Source: Kaistia granuli DSM 23481
GTDB taxonomy: Bacteria > Pseudomonadota > Alphaproteobacteria > Rhizobiales > Kaistiaceae
DNA length: 64,000 bases
NCBI RefSeq assembly: GCF_000380505.1
Contig: NZ_AQYH01000017.1
Coordinates: 34,120 to 98,119 of the forward strand
Direction: 5' to 3'
Positions 50,751 through 59,230 of this stretch are shown piece after piece. Numbering within the stretch: position 1 is the stretch's first letter; every line of letters begins with the position of its first letter. Made by a program: the position numbers and the translations under genes. Under the pieces are notes generated by a model. It did no database searches and had not been told where the DNA came from. It saw nothing but the letters and a program-made list of their open reading frames with translations.

Positions 50751-51686
50751 TCAGCGCTCCCTGAGCAGCGTCTGGCGCAACAGCACGATCAGCATCGAAT
50801 AGACGAGCAGCAGCGCGAGCAGCACCATCGCAATCGCCGAGGCGTAGCCGAAATCGAGCCTGCGGAAGGCCGTGGTGAAGATGTAGCTGGCGACGATCTG
50901 CGTCCGGTCGGCCGGGCCGCCATTGGTCATCACGACGATCAGATCGGCGAAATTGGCGATCCAGACGGTGCGCAGCATGACGGTGATGGCAATGGTCGGC
51001 GCCAGGAAGGGCAGGGTGATCGAGCGGAAGCGCTGGAAGGGGGTGGCGCCGTCGATGGCGGCCGCTTCGTAGAGATCGCGTGGGATCGACTGCAGCGCCG
51101 CCAGCAGCGTGATGGCGAAGAACGGGATGCCCCACCAGACATTGGCGATGATCGGGCCCCACATGGCGTGGTCGGGGCTCGACAGCAGGTTGTCGGGCGC
51201 GTCCATCAGGCCGAGGCCGAACAGCCAGTGCGGGATCGGGCCGACGATCGGGTTGAACAGCATCGCCCAGTTCAGGCCGGACAGGAAACTCGGCACCGCC
51301 CAGGGCAGGAAGCAGAGCGCCTGCGCCAGGCCGCGGCCGCGGAACGGCTTGTCGAGCAGCAGTGCCAGGATCAGGCCGAGGCAGAACTGCAGCGCCACCG
51401 AATAGCCGGTCCAGTAGACGGTGTTTTTCAGCGCCTGCCAGAAGGTCTTGTCCTTGGCGAGCGCGCGGAAATGGTCGAGGCCGATGAAGCCGCCCGAGAA
51501 CGGGTCGAGCAGCGTGATGTCGCGGAAGGCGTAGGAGATGCCGATCACCAGCGGCACCAGCATGACCGTGACGATCAGGATCAGGGCCGGGGCGGAATAG
51601 AGATAGGGCTCGCTCGCCGAGGCGAGGCGCCGCAAGAACGGTCGTCGGTCGCGCCCATAGGGGGCGGCGTTCACGGCCTCTGTCAT
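50751..51686 (-). CDS. CUT1 ABC importer permease, MalF-like (system 3)
   Basis: A 311-residue membrane protein with six helices, the first at about 31-53. The EAA loop is YEAAAIDGATPFQRFRSITL. The ATG at 51686 (MTEAVNAAPYG) is my choice; an in-frame start 10 codons upstream is possible. A 13-bp GC hairpin separates it from the binding-protein gene. Confidence 0.88.
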   Translation of the reverse strand: MTEAVNAAPYGRDRRPFLRRLASASEPYLYSAPALILIVTVMLVPLVIGISYAFRDITLLDPFSGGFIGLDHFRALAKDKTFWQALKNTVYWTGYSVALQFCLGLILALLLDKPFRGRGLAQALCFLPWAVPSFLSGLNWAMLFNPIVGPIPHWLFGLGLMDAPDNLLSSPDHAMWGPIIANVWWGIPFFAITLLAALQSIPRDLYEAAAIDGATPFQRFRSITLPFLAPTIAITVMLRTVWIANFADLIVVMTNGGPADRTQIVASYIFTTAFRRLDFGYASAIAMVLLALLLVYSMLIVLLRQTLLRER

Positions 51687-51851
51687 CGAAAGTCGATCCC
51701 TTTGGTCTCTTCGCACCCTGCCGGAGCCTCTCTTTCGCGGAGGTCGCAGTCGCGGAATTCTGTTTCGGCAGAGGGGCCGGGCGCGGGATGGTCTGCTCCG
51801 CGATCTGGTCTGCCGGGATCCGGCCCTCCGCGAAGAAGGGCCGGACTGGCG

Positions 51852-51886
51852 GTCGCGCCGGCTGGCCGTGGCTCAGCCGGCGCGAC
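51852..51886 (-). other. Hairpin between binding-protein and permease genes (system 3)
   Basis: GTCGCGCCGGCTG (51852-51864) pairs perfectly with CAGCCGGCGCGAC (51874-51886), 6 bp beyond the binding-protein stop codon. It has the position typical of a 3'-end stabiliser or partial terminator that keeps binding-protein mRNA in excess. Confidence 0.65.
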
Positions 51887-51892
51887 ACGGCC

Positions 51893-53155
51893 TCACTTGG
51901 TGGCGAGGAACTTCTGCTGGCTCTTGGTCAGGTAGTCCGCCCATTCCTGGCCGAGTTCCTGCGGCGTGATCTCGCCGAGCAGCGCCTGCTGGCTGGTCTT
52001 GATCACGAGCGAGTCCTTGAAGAAGGCGAACTCGGGCAGGTAGGTCGGCATGACGGTCGGGACGACGTCCTTGTCGGACAGCTCGGCGAACCAGCCCTTG
52101 AACTGCTCGCTGGCGTAGAACGGGTCGGTCTCGGCCGACTTGCGAGCCGGCAAGGCGCCTGTCTTCTTGTTCCAGGCGATGTTGCCTTCCTTGCCTTCAA
52201 GGGTAGCGAGCAGCTTCCAGGCGGCGTCCTTGTTCTCGCTCGTCGAGAACATCGACCAGCCGGCATAACCGATGGTCGGGAAGGTCTTGCCGTTCTCGCC
52301 CTTCGGCATGGTCATGATGCCGTAGTCTTCCGGCTTCATCCGCTCGGCGATGGCGATCAGCGCGTCCGGATCCTGGTCGAGCATCGCGCAGGTGCCGGAA
52401 TAGAAGCCGGCGACGATCTCGTTGAAGCCCCAGTTGACGCTGTCCTTCGGCGCATAGCCCTTCTTGTACAGGTCGGTGAAGAAGGTGAGGCCCTTGACCC
52501 AGCCGGCGTCGGCGAAGGTCGAGGTGCCGTCTTCCTTGAAGAAGGCGTTGTCGCCGTTGGCGGTGGCGCCGAACATGACCCAGCCGTTCAGGCCGCCGGG
52601 GCCACCGCGCATGCAGTAGCCCGACTTGCCCGGAAGTGCCGAAACCTTCTTGGCGGCTTCCTCGAATTCGGCCAGCGTCTTCGGCACCTCGGTGACGCCG
52701 GCTTCCTTGAACAGGTTCTTGTTGTAGAACATCGCGCGCAGATAGAAGCCGTAGGGCAGCATGTAGGCGGTGTTCTTGACCGAGCGGCCGAGCTCGAGCG
52801 CGCGGTCGTTCAGGTCGGAAGCCTCGTCCCACTTGGCCAGATAGGGTTCGAGGTCCTCCAGCATGCCGCGATTGGCATAGAGCGACAGCCAGGTGTCCGG
52901 CATCTCCATCACGTCAGGCGTCTCGCCGGCGGCGACCATGGTCGCGAACTTTTCGAAGGCCTGGCCCCAGGGCAGCGAGATGATCTCGACAGTGGTGCCG
53001 GGATTGGCCTCCTCGAAGGTCTTGACGATGCCCTTCAGCGTCTCGGTGCGTTCCGGGCTGGTGATCACTTCGACCAGCTTCAGCTTGGTGTCGGCGAGCG
53101 CCGATCCGGCGAGCAGCGCCGTCATGACGGCGGCTGCGGCGATCTTCCTGAACAT
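51893..53155 (-). CDS. CUT1 ABC importer, periplasmic substrate-binding protein (system 3)
   Basis: A 420-residue family 1 solute-binding protein. The signal peptide spans about 1-21 (MTALLAGSALA, then DTKL). Features include AAGETPDVMEMPDTW and PYGFYLRAMFYNKNLF. GGGAGAACCACC precedes the ATG. It lies between the PLP enzyme and the permeases in a seven-gene operon. CUT1 proteins bind sugars, polyols or glycerophosphates; the enzymes around it suggest an unusual, perhaps sulfur- or amino-containing ligand. Confidence 0.9.
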   Translation of the reverse strand: MFRKIAAAAVMTALLAGSALADTKLKLVEVITSPERTETLKGIVKTFEEANPGTTVEIISLPWGQAFEKFATMVAAGETPDVMEMPDTWLSLYANRGMLEDLEPYLAKWDEASDLNDRALELGRSVKNTAYMLPYGFYLRAMFYNKNLFKEAGVTEVPKTLAEFEEAAKKVSALPGKSGYCMRGGPGGLNGWVMFGATANGDNAFFKEDGTSTFADAGWVKGLTFFTDLYKKGYAPKDSVNWGFNEIVAGFYSGTCAMLDQDPDALIAIAERMKPEDYGIMTMPKGENGKTFPTIGYAGWSMFSTSENKDAAWKLLATLEGKEGNIAWNKKTGALPARKSAETDPFYASEQFKGWFAELSDKDVVPTVMPTYLPEFAFFKDSLVIKTSQQALLGEITPQELGQEWADYLTKSQQKFLATK

Positions 53156-53188
53156 GGTGGTTCTCCCTCTTGTTGATTGCAGCGGTGT

Positions 53189-54364
53189 TTACGGACGCCG
53201 GGCGGATTCGATCGCCGCGGCGAGATCGTTCCAGAGCGCGTCGGCCCCCTCGAGACCGACATGCAGGCGGACCATGTTGGCGTCGATGCCGAAATCGATC
53301 GCCGAATTGGGGCCTGCCGCCTGTACCCGCACGACCTGGGCGGGCACGACGAGACTTTCATGGCCGCCCCAGCTGACGCCGAGCTTGAACAGCCGAAGCT
53401 TGTCGGCGAAGGCGGGGATGTCGACCACGCCGTCGCGGAATGTGAACGAGAACAGGCCGGACGTGCCGGACAGGCTGGGCGGCAGGGCGTTGCCGAGGCC
53501 GGGATGCGACACGGAGGCGACCGCGTCATGGTCGGCGAGGCGGCGCGCCACATGCAGCGCGGCGGCCTCGTGCGCCTTCATGCGGATCGGCAGCGTGCGC
53601 AGGCCGCGCACCAAGAGCCAGGCATCGAAGGGCGACAGCTTGCCGCCGAGATAGGGCAGCGTGCCGGAGCGGATCTTGCCGATCAGTTCCTTCGAGCCGA
53701 CGACGACGCCGGCGACGACGTCGCTGTGGCCGCCGAGATATTTCGAGGCCGAATGGAGCACCAGGTCGACGCCGAGCTTGATCGGCTGCTGGAACACCGG
53801 CGAGGCCCAGCTGTTGTCGATCGCCGTGATGACGCCGTGGCTTCTGGCGAGAGCCGCCAGCGCCTGGATGTCGTGCGTCTCCATCGTCCAGCTGGTCGGG
53901 CTCTCCATGTAGAACAGCGCCGCCCCTGGCAGCGCCGCCGCCACGGCGGCCTCGTCGAGCCCGTCGACATAGGTGACGCTGACGCCGTAGCGCGACAGCA
54001 GCGTCTCGAACAGGCGATAGGCGTCGGGATAGACATGGCGCACGCAGACGATGCGGTCACCGGGCTTCACGAAGGTGATCACCGTCGAGGAGATCGCCGC
54101 CATGCCGCTGCCGAAGGCGAGGCCGTCCTCGGCGCCTTCCATGCCGGCCACCTTCTCCTCGAAGATGCGCACGGTCGGGTTCAGGCCGCGGCTGTAGACT
54201 GGGCGGACCTTGTTGCCCTTGTAGGTCTCTTCCATCTCGGCATAGGACGAGAAGGTGAAGAGCGAGGTCTGCACGATCGGCGGCACGACCGCGTCGTAGG
54301 CATTGCCCTCGTCATGCGCGGCGAGGAGGGAGGCGTGCTCGAAGGACGCGACGCTGTCGTTCAT
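53189..54364 (-). CDS. Trans-sulfuration PLP enzyme (cystathionine lyase/methionine gamma-lyase type)
   Basis: A 391-residue Cys/Met-metabolism PLP enzyme. The PLP lysine K208 is in SASKYLGGHSDVVAG. GMAAISSTVI near residue 90 forms the phosphate cup, and YSRGLNPTVRIFEEKVAGME is the typical N-terminal signature. The start overlaps the GntR stop by ATGA. It would split C-S bonds by beta- or gamma-elimination, giving a 2-oxoacid (pyruvate or 2-oxobutyrate), ammonia and a thiol. The AceE/MdeB-like gene in the same operon favours 2-oxobutyrate. Exact substrate unknown. Confidence 0.87.
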   Translation of the reverse strand: MNDSVASFEHASLLAAHDEGNAYDAVVPPIVQTSLFTFSSYAEMEETYKGNKVRPVYSRGLNPTVRIFEEKVAGMEGAEDGLAFGSGMAAISSTVITFVKPGDRIVCVRHVYPDAYRLFETLLSRYGVSVTYVDGLDEAAVAAALPGAALFYMESPTSWTMETHDIQALAALARSHGVITAIDNSWASPVFQQPIKLGVDLVLHSASKYLGGHSDVVAGVVVGSKELIGKIRSGTLPYLGGKLSPFDAWLLVRGLRTLPIRMKAHEAAALHVARRLADHDAVASVSHPGLGNALPPSLSGTSGLFSFTFRDGVVDIPAFADKLRLFKLGVSWGGHESLVVPAQVVRVQAAGPNSAIDFGIDANMVRLHVGLEGADALWNDLAAAIESARRP

Positions 54365-55164
54365 TTCATTGCCTTGTCGGATTGGTGGGCGATGTCCTGC
54401 GACATCTCCCGGATGTCTTCCTCGACGATCTGGAGGATCGCGAGGGTTTCATTGCGGGCCCGCTGCGGGTCCTGCGCCGCGATGGCGTCGAACAGGGTGC
54501 GGTGGAACGGGAAGGACCGACCGGCGAAATCGGGCCGGTCGAACGGCTTCGACCAGAAGCGCTCGAACGCCTCGCGCATCTGCTCCAGCAATTGCCCGAA
54601 CATCGGATTGTGCGAGGCGTCGTAGACGGCGAGGTGGAAGGCGAGGTCGTATTTGCCGGAGGTGCCTTCGGCGAGGTGCACCGTCTCCATCTCGTCGAGC
54701 CGCGCCTCGATGATCTCAAGATCGGCGCTGGTGCGGCGGAGCGCTGCCAGCGCCCCTGCCTCCGCCTCGAGCCCGCGCCGGATGTCGAGCGTCGCCAGCA
54801 GGCCCTCGCGCAGGTCGCTCGCATCGATCTGCAGCGGCATGTGGATGGTGTCGGGCGAGATGCCGCGCAGCAGATAGGTGCCGCTGCCCTTGCGCGACTC
54901 GACGACGCCGAGTGCCTGGAACTGGCGGATCACCTCGCGCACCGTCGACCGACCGACGGCGAGCGACTGCATCAGCTCGCGCTCGGTCGGCAGGCGCTCG
55001 CCCGGCCTGAGGCCGGACTGCGAGATGAAATCGGCGAGTGCCTTCATCACCGTGCCGGCGCGGTCGGAGGCGGGAAGGGGGGAAAGGCCGGGAAAAGACG
55101 GGGGATCGCCCGCGCCGGTGGCGCCGCGATGCCGTGTGTCTGACGATGAAGTCGCCTTGATCAC
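54361..55164 (-). CDS. GntR-family (FadR/FCD subfamily) regulator
   Basis: A 267-residue protein. The winged helix is at about 35-100 (LPTERELMQSLAVGRSTVRE), followed by a helical FCD domain with the metal/ligand histidines in DLAFHLAVYDASHN and FPFHRTLFDAI. It starts with GTG at 55164 after GGGGA. It is the first gene of the operon that ends with the E1-like enzyme. A pair of inverted repeats lies just upstream, so autoregulation of the whole operon is likely. Confidence 0.9.
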   Translation of the reverse strand: MIKATSSSDTRHRGATGAGDPPSFPGLSPLPASDRAGTVMKALADFISQSGLRPGERLPTERELMQSLAVGRSTVREVIRQFQALGVVESRKGSGTYLLRGISPDTIHMPLQIDASDLREGLLATLDIRRGLEAEAGALAALRRTSADLEIIEARLDEMETVHLAEGTSGKYDLAFHLAVYDASHNPMFGQLLEQMREAFERFWSKPFDRPDFAGRSFPFHRTLFDAIAAQDPQRARNETLAILQIVEEDIREMSQDIAHQSDKAMK

Positions 55165-55178
55165 GCTGTGTCCCCGGT

Positions 55179-55225
55179 CCGTCTGTGACGAAATTGGTCT
55201 GACATCTGATCATTTCTACAGACGG
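55179..55225. promoter_or_regulatory. GntR operator candidate of the seven-gene operon
   Basis: The inner near-palindrome TGGTCTGACATCTGATCA (55195-55212) resembles FadR-subfamily sites (TGGTC...). Outer perfect arms CCGTCTGT (55179-55186) and ACAGACGG (55218-55225) surround it. The site lies 15-61 bp upstream of the gntR start codon. Confidence 0.55.
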
Positions 55226-55392
55226 GGCTTTTCGTCAAGAGCCAGACTTTCGGCAGTCGGGTGACGTTTTGGGCACCATGCCGCTTCCGCAGCGGCACAT
55301 ATCGGCAAAACAGCGCGATGGCGCCGCTATTGGCCGGGGCCGTGACCTGCTAGCTTCGTTGCGCGCATTGTGCGCCGGGCGGGCGAGCGATC

Positions 55393-55671
55393 ATGAATGA
55401 CAAGCCGGCACTTCAGATCACGCCGACGCGGTTCGAGATGGAGGTCGACGGCCATGCCGCCTTCATCCTCTATCGGCTGCAGGGCGACGTCATCGAACTC
55501 GTCCATACGGAAGTGCCGTCGGAGCTCGCCGGTCGCGGCATCGGCACCAAGCTGGTCCGCGCCGTGCTGGAAAGGCTGCGCGACCGTGGCGCCCGGATCC
55601 ACCCGCTCTGCCCCTTCGTGCACGCCTATATCGCTCGCCACGGCGAATATGCCGATCTCGTCACCGACTGA
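55393..55671 (+). CDS. Small GNAT-like acetyltransferase domain protein
   Basis: A 92-residue single-domain protein of the short GNAT group (YidJ/YjdJ-like). The acetyl-CoA pyrophosphate loop is SELAGRGIGTKLV (about 43-55) and the C-terminal part is RIHPLCPFVHAYIARH. Proteins of this kind are half the length of usual acetyltransferases and their acceptors are unknown. It is 30 bp upstream of the flavin oxidoreductase and may be co-transcribed. Confidence 0.85.
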   Translation: MNDKPALQITPTRFEMEVDGHAAFILYRLQGDVIELVHTEVPSELAGRGIGTKLVRAVLERLRDRGARIHPLCPFVHAYIARHGEYADLVTD

Positions 55672-55700
55672 GCTTCGATCCCAGCCAACGGAGGCTATGG

Positions 55701-57098
55701 ATGCCTGCCTATGACGCCATCATCATCGGCACCGGCCAGGCCGGCCCGCCGCTAGCCGGCCGGCTTGCCGCCGCCGGCCAGAAGGTTGCCATCATCGAGC
55801 GCAACCTGATCGGCGGCACCTGCGTCAACACCGGCTGCACGCCGACCAAGACGCTCGTCGCCAGCGCCAAGACGGCGCAGATGGCGCGGCGGGCCGCCGA
55901 ATATGGCGTCGTTCTCGAAGGATCGGTCGGCATCGACATGCGGAAGGTCAAGGCGCGGGCCGACGCCGTCTCCGGCGCCTCGCGCGACGGCGTGACGTCC
56001 TGGCTCGCCGGCATGGAGAACTGCACCCTCTATCGCGGTCATGCCCGCTTCCTCGACCGCAAGCGGGTCCAGGTCGGCGACGACGTGCTGACGGCGGAGC
56101 GGATCTTCATCAATGTCGGCGGCCGCGCCGCTTTGCCGGATATTCCCGGCCTCGCCGACACGCCGCATCTGACCAACAGCACGATCATGGATCTCGATAC
56201 CGTACCGGATCATCTCCTGATCATCGGCGGCAGCTATGTCGGGCTGGAATTCGCGCAGATCTATCGCCGCTTCGGCGCCAGGGTGACGGTGTTCGAGACC
56301 AGCCCGCGCCTGATCCGCCGCGAGGACGAGGACATCTCGCGCGCGGTGGCGGGAATTCTGGCGGCGGAAGGGATCGACATCGTCGTCGGCGCCACCAACC
56401 TGTCGGTCGGGCGGGCGACCAACGGCGCCGCGGCGGGTGGCATGATCGCGCTCAGCCATGACGGTCCGAACGGCCTGCGTACCGTGTCCGGCTCGCATCT
56501 GCTCGTCGCTACCGGCCGACGTCCCAACACGGACGATCTCGACGCCGAGAAGGCCGGCGTCGCGCTCGACGCGCATGGCTACATCATCGTCGACGACGCG
56601 CTCAAGACCAAAGCCGACGGCATCTGGGCGATGGGCGACTGCAACGGCCGCGGCGCCTTCACCCATACCTCCTACAATGATTTCGAGATCGTCGCCGCCA
56701 ACCTGCTCGACAAGGATTCCCGCCGCGTCAGCGACCGCATTCCGGTCTATGCGCTCTATATCGACCCGCCGCTCGGTCGCGTCGGCATGACCGAGGCGGA
56801 GGCGGTCCAGACCGGCAAGCGCATCCTCGTTTCCACGCGGCCGATGACGCGGGTCAGCCGGGCGATCGAGAAAGGCGAGACGCAGGGTTTCATGAAGATC
56901 GTCGCCGACGCCGACAGCGGCGAGATCCTCGGCGCGGCGCTGCTCGGTACGGGCTGCGACGAGGCCGTGCACTCGCTGATCGACGTGATGTATGCCCGCC
57001 GGCCGTTCGATCAGGTCCGCCGCGGCGTCCACATCCATCCGACGGTTTCGGAGCTTCTTCCCACCATGCTGGGCGATTTTCAGCCCGTTTCACCGTGA
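55701..57098 (+). CDS. FAD-dependent pyridine nucleotide-disulfide oxidoreductase (mercuric-reductase/lipoamide-dehydrogenase-like)
   Basis: A 465-residue protein: FAD-binding GTGQAGPPLAGRLA (about 9-22), redox pair C41/C46 in GGTCVNTGCTPTK, NAD(P)-binding GGSYVGLEFAQ (about 176-186), second FAD motif WAMGDCNGRGAFTH, and C-terminal HPTVSELLPT, whose His/Glu pair is the acid/base of lipoamide dehydrogenases. There is no N-terminal heavy-metal domain and no C-terminal CC pair, so mercuric reduction is unlikely. The natural disulfide or quinone substrate is unknown. GGAGG sets the start. Confidence 0.88.
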   Translation: MPAYDAIIIGTGQAGPPLAGRLAAAGQKVAIIERNLIGGTCVNTGCTPTKTLVASAKTAQMARRAAEYGVVLEGSVGIDMRKVKARADAVSGASRDGVTSWLAGMENCTLYRGHARFLDRKRVQVGDDVLTAERIFINVGGRAALPDIPGLADTPHLTNSTIMDLDTVPDHLLIIGGSYVGLEFAQIYRRFGARVTVFETSPRLIRREDEDISRAVAGILAAEGIDIVVGATNLSVGRATNGAAAGGMIALSHDGPNGLRTVSGSHLLVATGRRPNTDDLDAEKAGVALDAHGYIIVDDALKTKADGIWAMGDCNGRGAFTHTSYNDFEIVAANLLDKDSRRVSDRIPVYALYIDPPLGRVGMTEAEAVQTGKRILVSTRPMTRVSRAIEKGETQGFMKIVADADSGEILGAALLGTGCDEAVHSLIDVMYARRPFDQVRRGVHIHPTVSELLPTMLGDFQPVSP

Positions 57099-57217
57099 TG
57101 TCGCCGCACTTACCTGCATGCTCGCTGGTTGTGCATCCCGCCTCTTGCCGACGGGCGGTGGTGGCGCGAGCGGCCGTGTATGGTAAATGTTAAGGATAGT
57201 CTCATAGAGACAGGAGC

Positions 57218-59230
57218 GTGATTGGCCGATGTAGCGTTCCGGCGATGTGTATGGGTGTTGTGCCGTTGAAAGTCCCTGTCCTCCAACCGCGCGGCATCCG
57301 CACTCGGCGCCGGTTCCGTCAGACCGTCGCATCGGCGATGGTCATCGTGATGGCGGGCTCGACGGCCACCTATGCACAGGATGGCGGTTTCCTCAGCGGC
57401 TTTCGCTCGCTCTTCGGCAAGGAAAAGGTCGAACCAGTCGCCGACGCGGTTCCCTATAAGCCGACCGTCAACGTTCCAGACGCACCGCGTTCGCTGCGCA
57501 AGGCGATCACCGCCGCCTCCACCCTGCAGTCGATGCGGAAGTCGCCGCCCTCCGGCGCCGCCGGCTTGCTGCGCCGGGCGCGCGCCGACATCGACCAGAT
57601 CACCGCGGCGCTCTATTCCAACGGCTATTATGGCGGGTCCATCCGCATCACGATCGCCGGCCGGGATCTCGACGCGCCGGACATCCTGCAGGCGATCGAG
57701 GCCGCGCGGCCGGCCGGCCCCGTTCCGGTGCAGATCGACGTCACCACCGGGCCCCTGTTCCATTTCGGCAGCATCACGCTGGTCGACGAGCGCAACCGGC
57801 CCCTGCCGATGGCGCCGACCTTGCGCGAACTCGGGATCGAGCCGGGCTCCGACGCCAAGTCGACGACCATCCTCGATGCCGAGGGCAAGATCGCCGATTA
57901 CTTCCGCAAGGAAGGCCACGCCTTTGCCAAGGTGGTCGACAAGGACGTCGTCGCGGACCATGCGTCGAACCTCGTCAACGTCACCTATGTCGTCAGCACG
58001 GGACCGGCGGTCGCCTTCGGCCAGGTCACCGTCGCCGGCACCGAAAAGGTGCGCCCGTCCTTCGTCGAGGAGCGGGTCCGCATCATTCCGGGCGAGATGT
58101 TCTCGCCGCAGCGTCTCGCCGATACGCGCAAGTCGCTGCTGCGCTACGAGATATTCTCCGGCGTCCGCATCCGCGAGGGCGATAAGCTGGACGCCGACGG
58201 CCGCTTGCCGGTCGAGGTCGAGGTGACCGAACGCAAGCCGCGCTATGTCGGCTTCGGCGCCAAGTATTCCTCCACCGACGGCTCGTCGATCAACGCCTTC
58301 TGGGGCCATCGCAACCTGTTCGGCGGCGCCGAGACGCTGCGCCTCGACGGCCAGGTCTCGTGGTTCGGCAGCAAGTCCAGCGCCGTGCCGGATGCCAATC
58401 CGCTCGGCTACCGCTTCGCCGCCACCTTCGGCAAGCCCGGCATCTGGACGCCGATCGACGATCTCGTCGCCCAGGCGGCGGTGCTGCGCGAGGTCACCGA
58501 CGCCTATGTCCGCGAGGCGGCGACCTTCACGGCCGGCGTCCGGCGCAACTATTCCGACCAGTTCTCCGTGCAGGTCGGCCTCGATCTCGAACAGTCACAT
58601 GTCCAGGACGCCACCGGCTCGCGCGACGACACCATCGTCGGCGTCCCGATCGACGTCGCCTACGACACCACCGACAACCCGCTCGATCCGTCCTCCGGCA
58701 TTCGCGCCTCGGGCACTTTCGAGCCCTTCGCCTATCTCGGCCAGGCGAGCGCCGGACCGATGATGTTCAAGGGCTCGCTCTCCACCTACAAGGCACTGGA
58801 CGAGGAGAAGCGCTACATCCTCGCCGGCCGCGTCTCGGCCGGCACCATCTTCGGCGCCGATCTGCTCGACGTGCCGCCGCAGCGGCGCTTCTATGTCGGC
58901 GGCGGCGGTTCGCTGCGCGGCTATGATTATCAGTCGGTCAGCCCGCGCAACGCGCAGGGCGACATCATCGGCGGCCTGAGCTACGTGACCGCCTCGGCTG
59001 AGGCGCGCATCAAGGTGACGGATACGATCGGCATCGTGCCGTTCTTCGATATCGGCGGCGCCTCAGAGGGCTCGGTTCCCGACCTCGATGACCTGCGCTA
59101 TGCCGCCGGCCTCGGTCTGCGCTATTATACCGGCATCGGCCCCGTCCGGCTCGACGTCGCCATCCCGCTCGATCCCGAGCCCGACGATGCCGGCTACGGC
59201 ATCTATATCAGCCTTGGACAGTCGTTCTGA
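57218..59230 (+). CDS. tamA: Outer membrane assembly factor TamA (BamA/Omp85 family)
   Basis: About 670 residues: N-terminal export signal (about 30-53), periplasmic POTRA-like domains (about 90-330) and a C-terminal 16-strand barrel with the Omp85 motif GGGSLRGYDY and a terminal phenylalanine. With TamB it helps move lipids and some proteins into the outer membrane. Start uncertain: a GTG at 57218 lies only 1 bp after AGGAG, and ATGs at 57245 or 57251 are alternatives. The stop overlaps the tamB start (TGATG). Confidence 0.9.
   Translation: MIGRCSVPAMCMGVVPLKVPVLQPRGIRTRRRFRQTVASAMVIVMAGSTATYAQDGGFLSGFRSLFGKEKVEPVADAVPYKPTVNVPDAPRSLRKAITAASTLQSMRKSPPSGAAGLLRRARADIDQITAALYSNGYYGGSIRITIAGRDLDAPDILQAIEAARPAGPVPVQIDVTTGPLFHFGSITLVDERNRPLPMAPTLRELGIEPGSDAKSTTILDAEGKIADYFRKEGHAFAKVVDKDVVADHASNLVNVTYVVSTGPAVAFGQVTVAGTEKVRPSFVEERVRIIPGEMFSPQRLADTRKSLLRYEIFSGVRIREGDKLDADGRLPVEVEVTERKPRYVGFGAKYSSTDGSSINAFWGHRNLFGGAETLRLDGQVSWFGSKSSAVPDANPLGYRFAATFGKPGIWTPIDDLVAQAAVLREVTDAYVREAATFTAGVRRNYSDQFSVQVGLDLEQSHVQDATGSRDDTIVGVPIDVAYDTTDNPLDPSSGIRASGTFEPFAYLGQASAGPMMFKGSLSTYKALDEEKRYILAGRVSAGTIFGADLLDVPPQRRFYVGGGGSLRGYDYQSVSPRNAQGDIIGGLSYVTASAEARIKVTDTIGIVPFFDIGGASEGSVPDLDDLRYAAGLGLRYYTGIGPVRLDVAIPLDPEPDDAGYGIYISLGQSF

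Noticed and set aside
49231..51888. Open frame of 885 codons on the minus strand over the permease genes
   Set aside because: It is out of frame with two clear permease genes and part of the ATPase gene. Its arginine/histidine-rich composition marks it as a frame shadow.
55701..57098. Mercuric reductase
   Set aside because: The protein has the CVNTGC redox pair but no heavy-metal-binding N-terminal domain and no C-terminal cysteine pair. No other mer genes are near.
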